This document shows positions 1-10,800 of a stretch of DNA of 64,000 nt, one piece after another. Source of the stretch: Timema cristinae (Eukaryota > Arthropoda > Insecta > Phasmatodea > Timematidae); NCBI GenBank assembly GCA_039000515.1, contig JBCFYV010000012.1:121000556-121064555 (forward strand). Reading direction: 5' to 3'. The notes under the pieces are model-generated. The model searched no databases and was not told where the DNA came from. It was given only the letters and a program-made list of their open reading frames with translations. A program made the translations under genes and the position numbers. The stretch's first letter is position 1. Each line of letters starts with the position of its first letter.

Positions 1-931
1 CTGTATCCAGACTAGACACTCCTCGCTGTATCCAGACTAGACACTCCTCGCTGTATCCAGACTAGACACTCCTCGCTGTATCCAGACTAGACACTCCTCA
101 CTGTATCCAGACTAGCCACTCCTCACTGTATCCAGACTAGACACTCCTCGCTGTATCCAGACTAGCCACTCCTCACTGTATCCAGACTAGCCACTCCTCA
201 CTGTATCCAGACTAGACACTCCTCACTGTATCCAGACTAGCCACTCCTCACTGTATCCAGACTAGACACTCCTCACTGTATTCAGACTAGCCACTCCTCA
301 CTGTATCCAGACTAGACACTCCTCACTGTATTCAGACTAGACACTCCTCGTTGTATCCAGACTAACCACTCCTCACTGTATCCAGACTAGACACTCCTCA
401 CTGTATCCAGACTAGCCACTCCTCACTGTATCCAGACTAGACACTCCTCGCTGTATCCAGACTAGACACTCCTCACTGTATCCAGACTAGCCACTCCTCA
501 CTGTATTAAGACTAGCCACTCCTCACTGTATCCAGACTAGACACTCCTCGCTGTATCCAGACTAACCACTCCTCACTGTATCCAGACTAGACACTCCTCG
601 TTGTATCCAGACTAACCACTCCTCACTGTATCCAGACTAGACACTCCTCGCTGTATCCAGACTAACCACTCCTCACTGTATCCAGACTAACCACTCCTCA
701 CTGTATCCAGACTAACCACTCCTCACTGTATCCAGACTAGACACTCCTCACTGTATCCAGACTAGACACTCCTCACTGTATCCAGACTAGCCACTCCTCA
801 CTGTATCCAGACTAGCCACTCCTCACTGTATTAAGACTAGCCACTCCTCACTGTATCCAGACTAGCCACTCCTCACTGTATTAAGACTAGCCACTCCTCA
901 CTGTATCCAGACTAGACACTCCTCGCTGTAT
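1..931. repeat. 25-bp minisatellite, cut by window start
   Basis: About 37 tandem copies of a 25-bp unit beginning CTGTATCCAGACTAGACACT. Variants are at a few fixed positions (GACACT/GCCACT/AACCACT, CCTCA/CCTCG, TATTAAG). The array starts before base 1 and stops about 31 bases before the 3' splice site of the exon at 962, so it lies at the 3' end of an intron of gene 1. Confidence 0.97.
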
Positions 932-961
932 TCAACCCTCCATCTTGTCTGTCCCTCTCAG

Positions 962-1091
962 CTGCAGAACTTCAGACTGCTACTCGCCCAAAAGATCACC
1001 CGAGATTTGGGAACCTCTGTCCACGTCATCGGACCTGTGGACGATCTCAAGCTCACTGGCAAGGACAACAAACTGGTCAAACAAATAGTCG
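962..1091 (+). CDS. Gene 1 internal exon a
   Basis: Acceptor CCCTCTCAG ends at 961 and donor GTAAGT begins at 1092. It has 43 codons plus one base (phase 1 out), starting [17 protein letters not shown] and ending NKLVKQIV. The preceding intron is mostly the 25-bp minisatellite. Confidence 0.88.
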
Positions 1092-4000
1092 GTAAGTTCG
1101 CCGCGCCAGTCCTACTTCCCTTTCATTAAATTATTAATAACTGGTTTGGTGTGCTTGACCTACCTTAAGCTTACCTGGCACCTTTACTGTGGATTCACAC
1201 GTTCGTCGAAATGTTAGCGCAGAACAGAAACATGGTCACGTGATGAACTCTAAGCCAATCACAAGATTTCCGCCTCATCGGCGCGAGCTGTCCTGCTAAA
1301 GTTCAACTCATCTCCACTTCGTCCGCTCTGCCTAAGATGTTCGGCATAAGAGAACCAATCGAATATCAGAATCAGTCATCTCAAATCAGTGCGCATGCGC
1401 TGTAGAGCTAGAAGCTAGCAGACAGCTTCGTTGTCCGTTGTGAGGAGATTTGAAATAACTCGTTAATATAAAGCTTGTATCGATGTATTGGATTGAGCCA
1501 CGACACAGCGTTATAATTTGAAAACATACATCAGGGAATGATATAAAATATATGTTTATCTAATAGAAAATAAAATAGGTTGATAATCAGCTGTTTTAAG
1601 TTATCTTTGCAATGCATCATGGGTCAACTTGAATTGTGTGAATTATTTCACAGATTCTGCTTTCTATTTTCGACGAGCGTGTGAATCAAGCCTTACACTT
1701 TTTAAAAGAACAGAAAATGTTGTCATTAATTCCAGGACACTCTTGACAAATATTCAAAAATTGTTGATATCTCCATGTGATGAAAATTAAACCCTATGTT
1801 TCTACTGGAGAAATATATGATTTGAGTTACCGGAATTTTTTTTTATTGAAGTTATACTTCTTTAGGCGCGTTATGAAAAAATGATGAGAGTGAAATTTTA
1901 AGATGCGCGCGCATCACTGTAACACAAAAGTAACAGGTTGAAGGTAAACCGCTCACTAAGTCTCGAAAAAAAGAAGCTACCAACAAAATAGAAATAGAAC
2001 CTCTGTTAGTCGCGCATGTTGGTACGCTCATAGAGAAATGTATACTATGTTATTCCTTTCTCTATGGTACGCTCGTCGCCTCTGATCACTGTTTTCATAT
2101 ATATAATATTTATCCTCATGTTTCTAGTTTCTACATTCACAACACGTGTTTTAGTTTCATACAAGTGCGAATTATATATGTGCTAATAAATTATATTCAG
2201 TAGTGATTTAAATTGAATATTTTGATTAATATTATTTACTACTCGTAAATATTAGTGAAAAAAATTGTGCTTATAGACTTTTTCAAGTGCTCCAATATAA
2301 TTGAGGTTAACTATTCGTATGTATTATTTATTGATATAAATTAAAATATTATTATTTAACATAATTAATACTAAATATTATCATTTTATTGTAATTAATT
2401 ATTTGCATGCAATTAAAAACTATTTTTAATGATGCCAAAGAAGTATAACTTCTCGCGCGCGTACATAAGTACACACACCCATTTTTTTTATGCTATAAAA
2501 ACTGCACAGTAAAAAAGAGTGTCCTTGAGCCGCAATCCCTACCATCTCGCCTTAAGCTATCGTCTATAAGTGCCAAGTAAGGACTATCATTCCTCTGTGG
2601 CAGATGTTACAGCTGGTGACGTGTTGTTTGTTTGTGTGTTTGTGCCAGGTTTCGACGGAAACAACGTGTTCGTGTTGGCCGACGCAAAGAAGAAAGGAGG
2701 AGAAGGAAATTCAGAGCTGAGGAAAGTGCTCACGCATAAGCCAGACCCTTGCCTCCAGTATCCTCAGAACGTAAGTGAACCCTCCTCCGGATGGCTGTCC
2801 AAGGACAATCCTCACTTTGCTAGTAATTATATCTCATAAAACAATATCAGTATTTGTTGAGTTCAACGACCCAACATTGTAACAACTCTTTTTTTGGTTC
2901 GACATTAGTGATAAAATGGTATCGTGTTCGATTCCCGGCATTGCTGGAAAATTTATCATCAGTGAAACTGGGGAATTATCCCTTTCACTGTGATGAATAA
3001 TTAATGACGGGGAGAGAGAGGAGGGCTGTGTGTAGGGTCTGTTCTAGATTTGAGTAAGTCTGTAAGTCGGGTGCTAATATAATCAATTGGTTTATAAAGT
3101 GCTCGTTAGATAGCTTAAATAAAGTTTTCTTGAAAAAATATATTTTAGTTTAAGAGTTTTAACACAAGGGTTATTCAATAAAGCTTTCTATGGAGCAGAG
3201 GTGTGGGGGGAAGTTAAAATAAATGCACTGGCATTAGTGTGTAGATGAGATAGGGGAAACACCAGTGATAGTTCACACGTGAAGAGTCACACTCATTACA
3301 CACGGTCGGGGTTTGAACCCCGATACCTATATGACAGGCAATCTAATATATTGGGAGGTTGATGTCTTAGACTGCGCGACCACCAGTGCCAGGAAACAAT
3401 CCCTACAAAGTTACGACACGGTATTGTATGTGCTGCTATCTATCCTGAGAACTTTTACTTCACAGAAACAGTTGAAGTATAAGTCGAAATTTATATTTTC
3501 TCGGATCCAAGTCAAAGTTTCACACACCCTTACGACGTGGGAAAATTAAACATCGTGTTTTGGTTTTTAATACGCATCTTACTACCCATTCGGGATATGC
3601 GCATATTTATTAATCACGTGTTAGGGATGAGTAAGGTTGAATTATTTAAATTGTGCTCGTATTCGCGTGGAGGGAGAGTGGAAAAACCATAGAAAAAAGT
3701 CACCCCCAATACCTCCAACTAGGATTCACACACCGATCTCCCCATCATCGGTAGTCCAGTCTATCTCGAGAGTGACGCCTTAGACCGTTAGACCACCGAT
3801 AGCGGGTATTTGTCCTGGTGATGCTATATCATGTTTTTTAAGATTCAGGCTAGAGATTCGGGATTCTAGTGGATTCAGTCCGTCCATGTTCCGTTGCTGA
3901 CGATTGTTGGTGTGTTCCAGACGTACGGTACCACGTTCGTTTCCCAGAACTTCCTGGAGGCCCGAGCTTCCGGCAGGAAACAGTTCCTGCAGGTCGTGTC

Positions 4001-5295
4001 TCATCGCCTGGCGGACGCGCTCAGCACTGAGCTGTACGAGGACTGTATCTGTTTCCTGAGGGATGGAGCTCATGCCGAGACTCGCTGCAGAGTCAGCGGT
4101 CGCAAGGAGAGAGAACGACTTGAGGTGAGCAACGCTCGGATAGATCAGGGACTAGTGATGTGCTATCGAGACACACACTGTGTGATGACCATACTCATTG
4201 ATAAAGGAAGGGGTAGTAGTTTGATCACCACTTGCCCCATCGTGCGGTCAGTCAACAGGCTGTGTTGATAAACAAATATGAATCATGATGAGCTAGAGTT
4301 TCTTCTTGCTTGTCATGTCAGAGAATGACTGGTAATTGAGAAATAGTGTCATTTGTTCTTCCTCCACAGTCAGCCCTAGTAAACATTTTGTGTCCAGAAT
4401 GAGTGAAAATAGCAAACAAAGTTGTTTCTTTCGATACCGATTCGATACCAGAATATGGGTACTAGTATCAGTAAAAGTATCGATTAGTAAAATACTAGTA
4501 TCTGAAATACAATATCTATATTAGTAAAGTATCGATACTTTTTTCCCATCCATATCTGGGACGCGTTTCTCTACATATACAACTATATTCCCTTAAAGTG
4601 GGAATGTAGGGCACGCGATATAAGGGCAGGATTTTTGCAGTTTTTATAGCAAAACATTTGTTTGATCAAAATAAATCAAATATTTCTACAGTCAAAATAT
4701 AAAATTTAATTTTATTCACATGGTGATATCAACAGTTGTTGAATATCTGTCATGAGCATAGCGGCATTAGACGAGAAACTTTTTAAATGAAGAGAAAAAG
4801 TTGTCATTAAATTCCAGGACACCCTTGACAGATATTCAACAATTATTGTTGATATCATTATGTGAAGAAAAAATTAAACTCTTTGTTTGTACTGGAGCAG
4901 TATTTGATTTATTTTGATCAAACAAATGTTTTGCTATAAAAACTGCGAAGCCATTGACCTTAGATAGCGTCCGCTTTGATCCTACTAAAAAAAAGTTTTC
5001 ATCACCTTATCTTACTATCCTTATGAGCTATACGCATATATACCAATTACGATAATGTGCTAAGGATGAGGAAGGTTGAATTTAGAGGAAGTATACCCGT
5101 ATTTGCTTGAAGAGAGTGGAAAACCATCCAGGAAAAAACCAACTGGGATTACAACCCCTATTTCAGTCTAGTATATTTTGAAATGTAAATTTATAAATAT
5201 ATATGTATATAGATAGATAGAGAACTGTCCAGAATAATTGTTTTTATGTTTGTTTCTTTTTTCAGGTGAAAGGCCAGAAAGGAGTGAAGGGCTGA
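962..5295 (+). CDS. 3' part of an unidentified protein-coding gene (four exons)
   Basis: Four exons, 962-1091, 2649-2770, 3921-4124 and 5266-5295, join in phase (1, 0, 0) with GT/AG borders. They encode the last 151 residues of a protein whose start lies left of the window. Recognisable stretches are [59 protein letters not shown] and a basic end, [10 protein letters not shown], before TGA. The segment is soluble, with mixed helix/strand composition, no membrane segment and a Lys/Arg-rich tail. I do not recognise the family and assign no function. The open frame has no internal breaks, unlike the two genes further right. Splice signals are good (TCTCAG, GTGCCAG, TTCCAG, TTTTTTCAG). That it is a gene is nearly certain from phase and splice consistency; its identity is unknown. 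Confidence 0.88.
1192..1687. mobile_element. MITE-like element, copy 1 (about 0.5 kb)
   Basis: The ends are inverted repeats: GATTCACACGTTCGTCGAAA at the left, and at the right the reverse complement of GATTCACACGCTCGTCGAAA, with one mismatch in 20. The interior is non-coding and about 85% alike to 8520-9030 by eye, including the block GTGCGCATGCGCTGTAGAGC. This indicates a dispersed non-autonomous DNA transposon. Target duplications were not clear. It lies in the intron between gene 1 exons a and b. Confidence 0.72.
1696..2507. mobile_element. Palindromic MITE split by a second element
   Basis: 1696-1847 matches the right half of the palindromic MITE at 4637-4955 (TTGTCATTAATTCCAGGACA, then TTGTTGATATC, then ACTGGAG), and 2491-2505 matches its terminus TGCTATAAAAACTGC. 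Between them sits about 605 bp (1848-2452) bounded by perfect 16-bp inverted repeats, GAAGTTATACTTCTTT and its complement. The inner element is AT-rich without a coding frame. The arrangement is a younger element inserted in an older one. Confidence 0.6.
1848..2452. mobile_element. Inner MITE with 16-bp terminal inverted repeats
   Basis: GAAGTTATACTTCTTT at 1848-1863 is mirrored exactly at 2437-2452. The element interrupts a palindromic MITE. The true edges may lie up to 30 bases further out on the right, where runs ATTTTTTTTA occur on both sides. No coding capacity. Confidence 0.55.
2649..2770 (+). CDS. Gene 1 internal exon b
   Basis: Acceptor GTGCCAG and donor GTAAGTGAA. Two bases complete the split Gly codon, then 40 codons run from [15 protein letters not shown] to CLQYPQN; phase 0 out. 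Joins exons a and c without any frame break. Confidence 0.88.
3180..3400 (-). mobile_element. tRNA-headed SINE, antisense, degenerate
   Basis: Read on the minus strand, the head begins GGTGGTCGCGCAGTCTAAGA and contains a B-box-like GGGGTTCAAACCCCGACCG. This is a tRNA-like promoter followed by a diverged body. Approximate ends. Confidence 0.5.
3566..3807 (-). mobile_element. SINE family A, antisense copy
   Basis: Contains the complement of the shared tail (CTTACTACCCATTCGGG near 3580) and the body segment of family A (CGTGGAGGGAGAGTGGAAAA on the plus strand). It ends at the tRNA-like head with GACCACCGATAGCGGG. Compare the sense copy at 37619-37866. It lies about 110 bases before exon c of gene 1. 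Confidence 0.7.
3921..4124 (+). CDS. Gene 1 internal exon c
   Basis: 68 codons between acceptor GTGTTCCAG and donor GTGAGC, phase 0 in and out. Starts [18 protein letters not shown] and ends [11 protein letters not shown]. Rich in Arg/Lys/Glu at the end. No family recognised. Confidence 0.9.
4637..4955. mobile_element. Palindromic MITE, complete copy (about 320 bp)
   Basis: The first ~46 bases (GCAGTTTTTATAGCAAAACA then TTTGTTTGATC) are mirrored almost exactly at the right end (TTTGCTATAAAAACTGC). The complementarity continues inward to GTTGTTGAATATCTGTC, leaving a short loop near 4750-4815. Nearly the whole element can fold into a hairpin. Partial copies are at 1696-2507 and 14128-14830. 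Confidence 0.8.
5020..5165 (-). mobile_element. SINE family A, antisense fragment
   Basis: Contains the body (GAGGAAGTATACCCGTATTT, then GAGAGTGGAAAACCAT) and part of the tail; the tRNA-like head is missing or decayed. Confidence 0.55.
5266..5295 (+). CDS. Gene 1 terminal exon d
   Basis: After acceptor TTTCTTTTTTCAG come nine codons, VKGQKGVKG, then TGA at 5293-5295. Phase 0 matches exon c. This is a very short last coding exon with a strong polypyrimidine tract. Confidence 0.83.
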   Translation: MKGQKGVKG

Positions 5296-5365
5296 TCTAC
5301 GAAGAATATTGTTTTAGGATTAAAGATAATTTTTTTTAAAAAATTTGAAATTACCAAAATTGAAA

Positions 5366-5371
5366 AATAAA
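5366..5371 (+). promoter_or_regulatory. Poly(A) signal AATAAA of gene 1
   Basis: AATAAA 71 bases after the stop codon of exon d, followed about 25 bases later by a TG-rich stretch (TGTGTATGTGTGTGTGTGTC). This is the usual signal plus GU-rich downstream element. Confidence 0.7.
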
Positions 5372-7141
5372 TAAGAAAATATCCAGGACTGTGTATGTGT
5401 GTGTGTGTCTAGCACCCGAATCCCCCCCCCCCCCAACTTCCCCCTTCCGTAAATTATGAACATTATCATCTTATGTGCGCCATGGACCACAATTTTGGTA
5501 GTTTAATTAAATATCCTCATTTTTTGTGTATAAAATCTAGTAATGAGGACGAGTGGCTAAAACTATTTTGAAAACATGCAAAAAGAAGACATAATAAAAA
5601 CAATGCTTGTAAAAAGGTAATGAAAATACGTTTTTTAGAATAAAAACAATGCGATATTATTCCTTTTCTCATCAGTTCTCATAAAAAAACAATAGGTTTG
5701 CAGTCTAGTTGATGTTTTAAGACCGAAGTGGATTGGTGTTAGGGTTAGAGCTGTTGTTTACGTTGTCAACAATATTGATATCACATATTTATTCCTTATT
5801 TTTAACCAGAGAAAAATAATTATATATTATAAAAGAGTTCAATCAGATTATTAGGAAAATGGTTAATTTTAAAACTATTGAGTTTCAACGCCTTGACCAT
5901 TGTTACGTTCATAACGGATGGCGTATAGAGAATACGAGTATCAGCCTTAGTGAGCAGTCATTGGTTCGAAACTTGTCACGTGATCCCATATCCGCTCGTG
6001 TGTTTTACGAACGTTTGAATTAACAATGAAAAGGTGTGTCTCTTGATAAATTGGATCCAAAACCCTCAAATCCCCCGATTTTCTCACTAAACATAAATCA
6101 AAAGTAATTCTATCTTTAACATTTTGTATTGCTCGTTTGTTTTCTACTTTCAACTGTTGGTAATTCTCGATGAAATGTCTGTCTTCAAAGGTTGAATAAT
6201 CTCTAAAGCTTTCTTCCGTCAACAGTTGATAATACTCGACCAATTCAACTGTGAAAATGTGCCTTTTAAAACAAACCCAATCCAGCTGATGCATTTATTT
6301 TGATCATATTTGTTTGGCAGCCATTTTCATAATTCCCGCCTTTTTTTTACATGTTTTCAAATCAACTAGTGTTTTAGTATTATTATTACTACATGTCGGA
6401 TATATATATATAATTTTTGTACATCTCTTTCAATCTATTTCCCTAACAATCTCGTTTGTAGTTTTGTAGTTAAAGCTATGTGTTTTGTAATATGTAATCA
6501 TTTACTTTTGGTTGGTTTGTATGTCAAGTTCCTAGATGAAAAACATGATAGATTCTTGTAATATACTTTTTTTTGTGTCCTTCATACGAAGTGTCTGTAT
6601 TATTGCTCATAAAATAAAGGATTGATATTTCTTATAAAAATATTTTTTGGAGAATTCATTTTTATTTGTCTGCTGGGACCATAAAATTATTGACGTGCTG
6701 TTCGTGGCCTGCAATTCCCCCCACTATTTGTTTATGGCCTGCAAAGTTTTTTTTAGGAAAAATTGATATTTTTAACCAAGACATTGAGAGTTTTGACTTG
6801 CGTAGACAACAAATCTATGAAAAATCCAAATGATGTTCATTCAGTATTAAACTTAATTGCGCTCTATTTTAATAATCACTTTAGTGTATCCGTGAGTCTT
6901 ATTTCCTTAACGGCGTTGCTTACTTCCAGGAGATTTAGAAGCCATTTTGTGAAGCGGGTTGCATCTTAACTTGACGCACCTAAGCACTCTAAGCACTATC
7001 ACACTAAGACACTAATGTACGGAATAGAAAGAGAGGAAAGAAAATTAGTAGTTCACCCTGAGACATTTTTGTGACTAAGCCAAACAGCCCAAGTTGTAGA
7101 AGATCTATATAAAAAACTATTTTACACAAAAACTACTAGTT
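5372..7141. other. Intergenic region, mostly unannotated
   Basis: AT-rich DNA after gene 1. It holds a C run at 5424-5434, one moderately long open frame on the minus strand (5947-6294, listed separately) and no recognised transposon. Several AATAAA-like motifs, as expected in AT-rich sequence. Confidence 0.6.
5947..6294 (-). CDS. Possible intronless small protein, unrecognised
   Basis: An open frame of 115 codons starts at 6294 with A at position -3 (AAATAAATGC). The product (MHQLDWVCFKRHIFTVELVE at its start) is acidic/aromatic, with no signal peptide or membrane helix. About 30 bases upstream in the same frame, an ATG opens the six-codon frame MAAKQI, sitting in AAAATGGCTGCC, which resembles the AAGATGGCGGC (YY1-type) start element of housekeeping transcripts. 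It may be a short gene, a pseudogene start or chance. I do not recognise homologues; length alone in AT-rich DNA is weak support. Confidence 0.25.
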   Translation of the reverse strand: MHQLDWVCFKRHIFTVELVEYYQLLTEESFRDYSTFEDRHFIENYQQLKVENKRAIQNVKDRITFDLCLVRKSGDLRVLDPIYQETHLFIVNSNVRKTHERIWDHVTSFEPMTAH

Positions 7142-8243
7142 GGGTAGTATATTAAGGTGGGTAGTATATTAAGGTGGGTAGTATATTAAAGTGGGTAGTA
7201 TATTAAGGTGGGTAGTATATATTAAGGTGGGTAGTATATTAAGGTGGGTAGTATATTAAGGTGGGTAGTATATTAAAGTGGGTAGTATATTAAGGTGGGT
7301 AGTATATTAAGGTGGGTAGTATATTAAGGTGGGTAGTATATTAAGGTGGGTAGTATATTAAAGTGGGTAGTATATTAAGGTGGGTAGTATATTAAGGTGG
7401 GTAGTATATTAAGGTGGGTAGTATATTAAGGTGGGTAGTATATTAAGGTGGGTAGTATATTAAGGTGGGTAGTATATTAAGGTGGGTAGTATATTAAAGT
7501 GGGTAGTATATTAAGGTGGGTAGTATATTAAAGTGGGTAGTATATTAAGGTGGGTAGTATATTAAGGTGGGTAGTATATTAAAGTGGGTAGTATATTAAG
7601 GTGGGTAGTATATTAAGGTGGGTAGTATATTAAGGTGGGTAGTATATTAAAGTGGGTAGTATATTAAGGTGGGTAGTATATTAAGGTGGGTAGTATATTA
7701 TGGTGGGTAGTATATTAAGGTGGGTAGTATATTAAAGTGGGTAGTATATTAAGGTGGGTAGTATATTAAGGTGGGTAGTATATTAAGGTGGGTAGTATAT
7801 TAAGGTGGGTAGTATATTAAGGTGGGTAGTATATTAAGGTGGGTAGTATATTAAGGTGGGTAGTATATTAAAGTGGGTAGTATATTAAGGTGGGTAGTAT
7901 ATTAAAGTGGGTAGTATATTAAGGTGGGTAGTATATTAAGGTGGTAGTATATTAAGGTGGGTATTATATTAAGGTGGGTAGTATATTAAGGTGGGTAGTA
8001 TATTAAAGTGGGTAGTATATTAAGGTGGGTAGTATATTAAGGTGGGTAGTATATTAAGGTGGGTAGTATATTAAGGTGGGTAGTATATTAAGGTGGGTAG
8101 TATATTAAAGTGGGTAGTATATTAAGGTGGGTAGTATATTAAGGTGGGTAGTATATTAAGGTGGGTAGTATATTAAGGTGGGTAGTATATTAAGGTGGGT
8201 ATTATATTAAGGTGGGTAGTATATTAAGGTGGGTAGTATATTA
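7142..8243. repeat. 17-bp minisatellite
   Basis: About 65 copies of GGGTAGTATATTAAGGT, with the main variant AAAGT in place of AAGGT at irregular intervals and two TATTATATTA copies. Regular length, little indel noise. Every unit carries TATATTA. Confidence 0.97.
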
Positions 8244-8249
8244 TGGACT

Positions 8250-8445
8250 TCACTCTCGCAATAGACCGCCGATGACAGGGATAGTACCGGTTGGGTTTAC
8301 TGTAGGTGGTTTTTACGCAAAAGCTTTTCCTTTCTCCCTCCACGCAAATACAGGTACACTTCCTCTAAGCTTATCCTTAACACTTTAGTGTAATTATAAC
8401 ATAGGCGTTTAACCAGAACGGGTAGTAAGACGCGCTGACAAAATA
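8250..8445 (+). mobile_element. SINE family A, 5'-truncated sense copy
   Basis: Contains the body CTCCCTCCACGCAAATACAG and the tail GAACGGGTAGTAAGACGCG. The head is truncated or replaced at the junction with the 17-bp array. Confidence 0.6.
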
Positions 8446-8519
8446 AAAAGTAGTTTTCCAAATTAAAGTTCCTGTGTTTACAATGTTTTCCAAGATTAGG
8501 ATTTGAATTTGAGATTAAC

Positions 8520-9030
8520 TGTGAATTCTCACGTTCACCTAAAAACCAGCGCGGAACAGAAACGTAATCACATAAAAAGCTCAAGACAATCACAAGATTT
8601 CCGCCTTATCAGCGCGAGCTGTTTCGCTAATGTTCAACTCATCTCTACTTTGTCCGCTCTGCCTGAGATGTTCGGCACAGGAGAACCAATCAAATCTCAT
8701 AACCAACCATCTCAAATTAGTGCGCATGCGCTGTAGAGCTAGAGGCAATCAGACAGTTTCGTTGGCCGTTGCAAGAAGATTTGAAATAGCTCGTTAATGT
8801 AAAGATTGTATCTCTGTATTGGATTGAGCCACGACACAGAGTTATAATTTGAAAACATCCATTGGGAGAATGATCTACAATATATGTCTATCCACTAGAA
8901 AATAAAATACGTTGATAATCAGCTGTTTTAAGTTAGCGTTGCAATGTATCATGGGTCAAGAGACAGTGAATGAATAACTCCTCTACTTAAGCAGATTCTG
9001 TGCTCAATTTCGGCAAACTTATAAATCAAG
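8520..9030. mobile_element. MITE-like element, copy 2
   Basis: Co-linear with 1192-1687 along its whole length (shared CAATCACAAGATTTCCGCC, TGCGCATGCGCTGTAGAGCT, GATTGAGCCACGACACAG). Its ends are more eroded than in copy 1, so it is probably older. Confidence 0.68.
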
Positions 9031-9049
9031 ATTTACAGTAAGATTCACA

Positions 9050-10085
9050 AAACAGTTGATTTGACTAATTTTAACTTGTAGTCTTATAACCAACCTACTT
9101 TATAAACATATGATATGCATAACCAATTTGATTCTAAAACATAGGCCTTACACGACATCTAGTCCCCAGCCTTTAATGTATGACAGTGAAAGGGTAACCG
9201 CAAATTTCACCAATAGTTTTCTCAACCATGCCGGAGAAAAAAATTTGAATTTAAAACAATAAACTACTTGGCTGACACTATTTCAAAACCTTACCAACTT
9301 TATCAAATGATTTACTTTCAGGCTGGAATTTTGTCTAATCATCTTTGGGTTCGACTGCCGGCAAGCGTCGAAAACGTATCATAATGTGTTTGGTCTGGAA
9401 ATCACCCGGCGTTAAAAGACTGAATGTATTTTGTAACAAACATTTATTAACAATCAACTAATAAAACACATGACATTTTTCTTGTACAGTATGAAACATT
9501 GGATAAAATACATTCCAACCCAGAGGTCGTCCATTAAACTATTTCGTGTGAGGTCATAATTTTTTTTTTATTTCTAAGAGTTGTTTTAAACAATGATACA
9601 AAATGTTTATGAATATATTTTTTGTGGGAAGTTGGGGGCGATAGGGAAGACTTAATAATGATCTAAAGCACAAGTTTTCATAACATTTATACATTTATAA
9701 ATGCAATTTTATAATCATTTTATCTCTTTCAAACGAGACTATGCCACATTCTTCTGGTATTATCCTCTAAAGGCTACAAACTTCAGGGCCTGAATTCTCT
9801 AGCAGGTGCAAATAAATACACCTGCACAACTTTGAAAGACGCGCCTGAATCCATGTTCGGTTCGGTTTAAGAGCAAATTTACGTCGATTATTTGCACCTA
9901 CACGAGTAGGAGAAACTTAAAAATCATGTCATTTTTATCAATTAAAACAACATATTTCCTGCTAGCACACAATATGTTTCAATCTATATTAAGCGTGGTA
10001 ACGAAGCTAGCCTGGTATTGTTGCATTGTACAGTACATTAGTACCCTGTCATGACATTCATTTCGTTACTATAAAACAAAGCAAC
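9050..10085. other. Intergenic, no gene seen
   Basis: AT-rich sequence without a supported coding exon. The stretch near 9525 (CAGAGGTCGTCCATTAAACT) resembles a transposon end, but no partner end was found. Confidence 0.5.
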
Positions 10086-10800
10086 ATCAAATAATAAAAC
10101 AAAAAACATAAAGCAAAGCATAATATAAGATTAACGCCATAAAATAAAACAAAACAGCATCACATAAAACTTAACAGCGTAAAATAAAACAAAACATCAT
10201 CACATAAAATAAAACGGCATCACATAAAACTGAACGCCATAAATAAAACAAAACGCATCACATAAAACAAAACAGCATCAAATAAAACTAAATGGCATAA
10301 AATAAAACAAAACAGCATATATAAAACAAAACGGCATCACATAAAACTGAATATCATCAATAAAACAAAACGGCATCAAATAAAACAAAACGGAATCAAA
10401 TAAAACTAAACGGCATCACATAAAACTGAATATCATCAAATAAAACAAAACAGCATAAATAAAACTAAACGGCATCAAATAAAACTGAACGCATAAAATA
10501 AAACAAACAGCATCAAATAAAACAAAACGGCATCAAATAAAACTAAATGGTACCAATAAAACAAAACAGCATCACATAAAAACTAAACGGCATCAAATAA
10601 ACACAGAACAACATCACATAAGACAAAAAGTATCAAATAAAACAAAAGATCATAAAATAAAACTAAAAAGCATCAAATAAAACAAAACAGCATCACATAA
10701 ACAAAAAGAGCATCAAATAAAACAAACAGCATCAAATAAAACAAAACGGCATCACATAAAACTGAACGCCATCAAAACAAAACAGTATTAAATACAACAA
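10086..10800. repeat. About 20-bp A-rich minisatellite
   Basis: About 35 degenerate copies of a unit near ATAAAACAAAACGGCATCAC, with many one-base gaps and CTGAACGCC/CTAAATGG variants. Degeneracy is far higher than in the neighbouring 17-bp array. Confidence 0.92.

Noticed and set aside
1..931. CRISPR-like regular repeats
   Set aside because: Pure tandem repetition without unique spacers, in an animal genome; the same applies to the other arrays.
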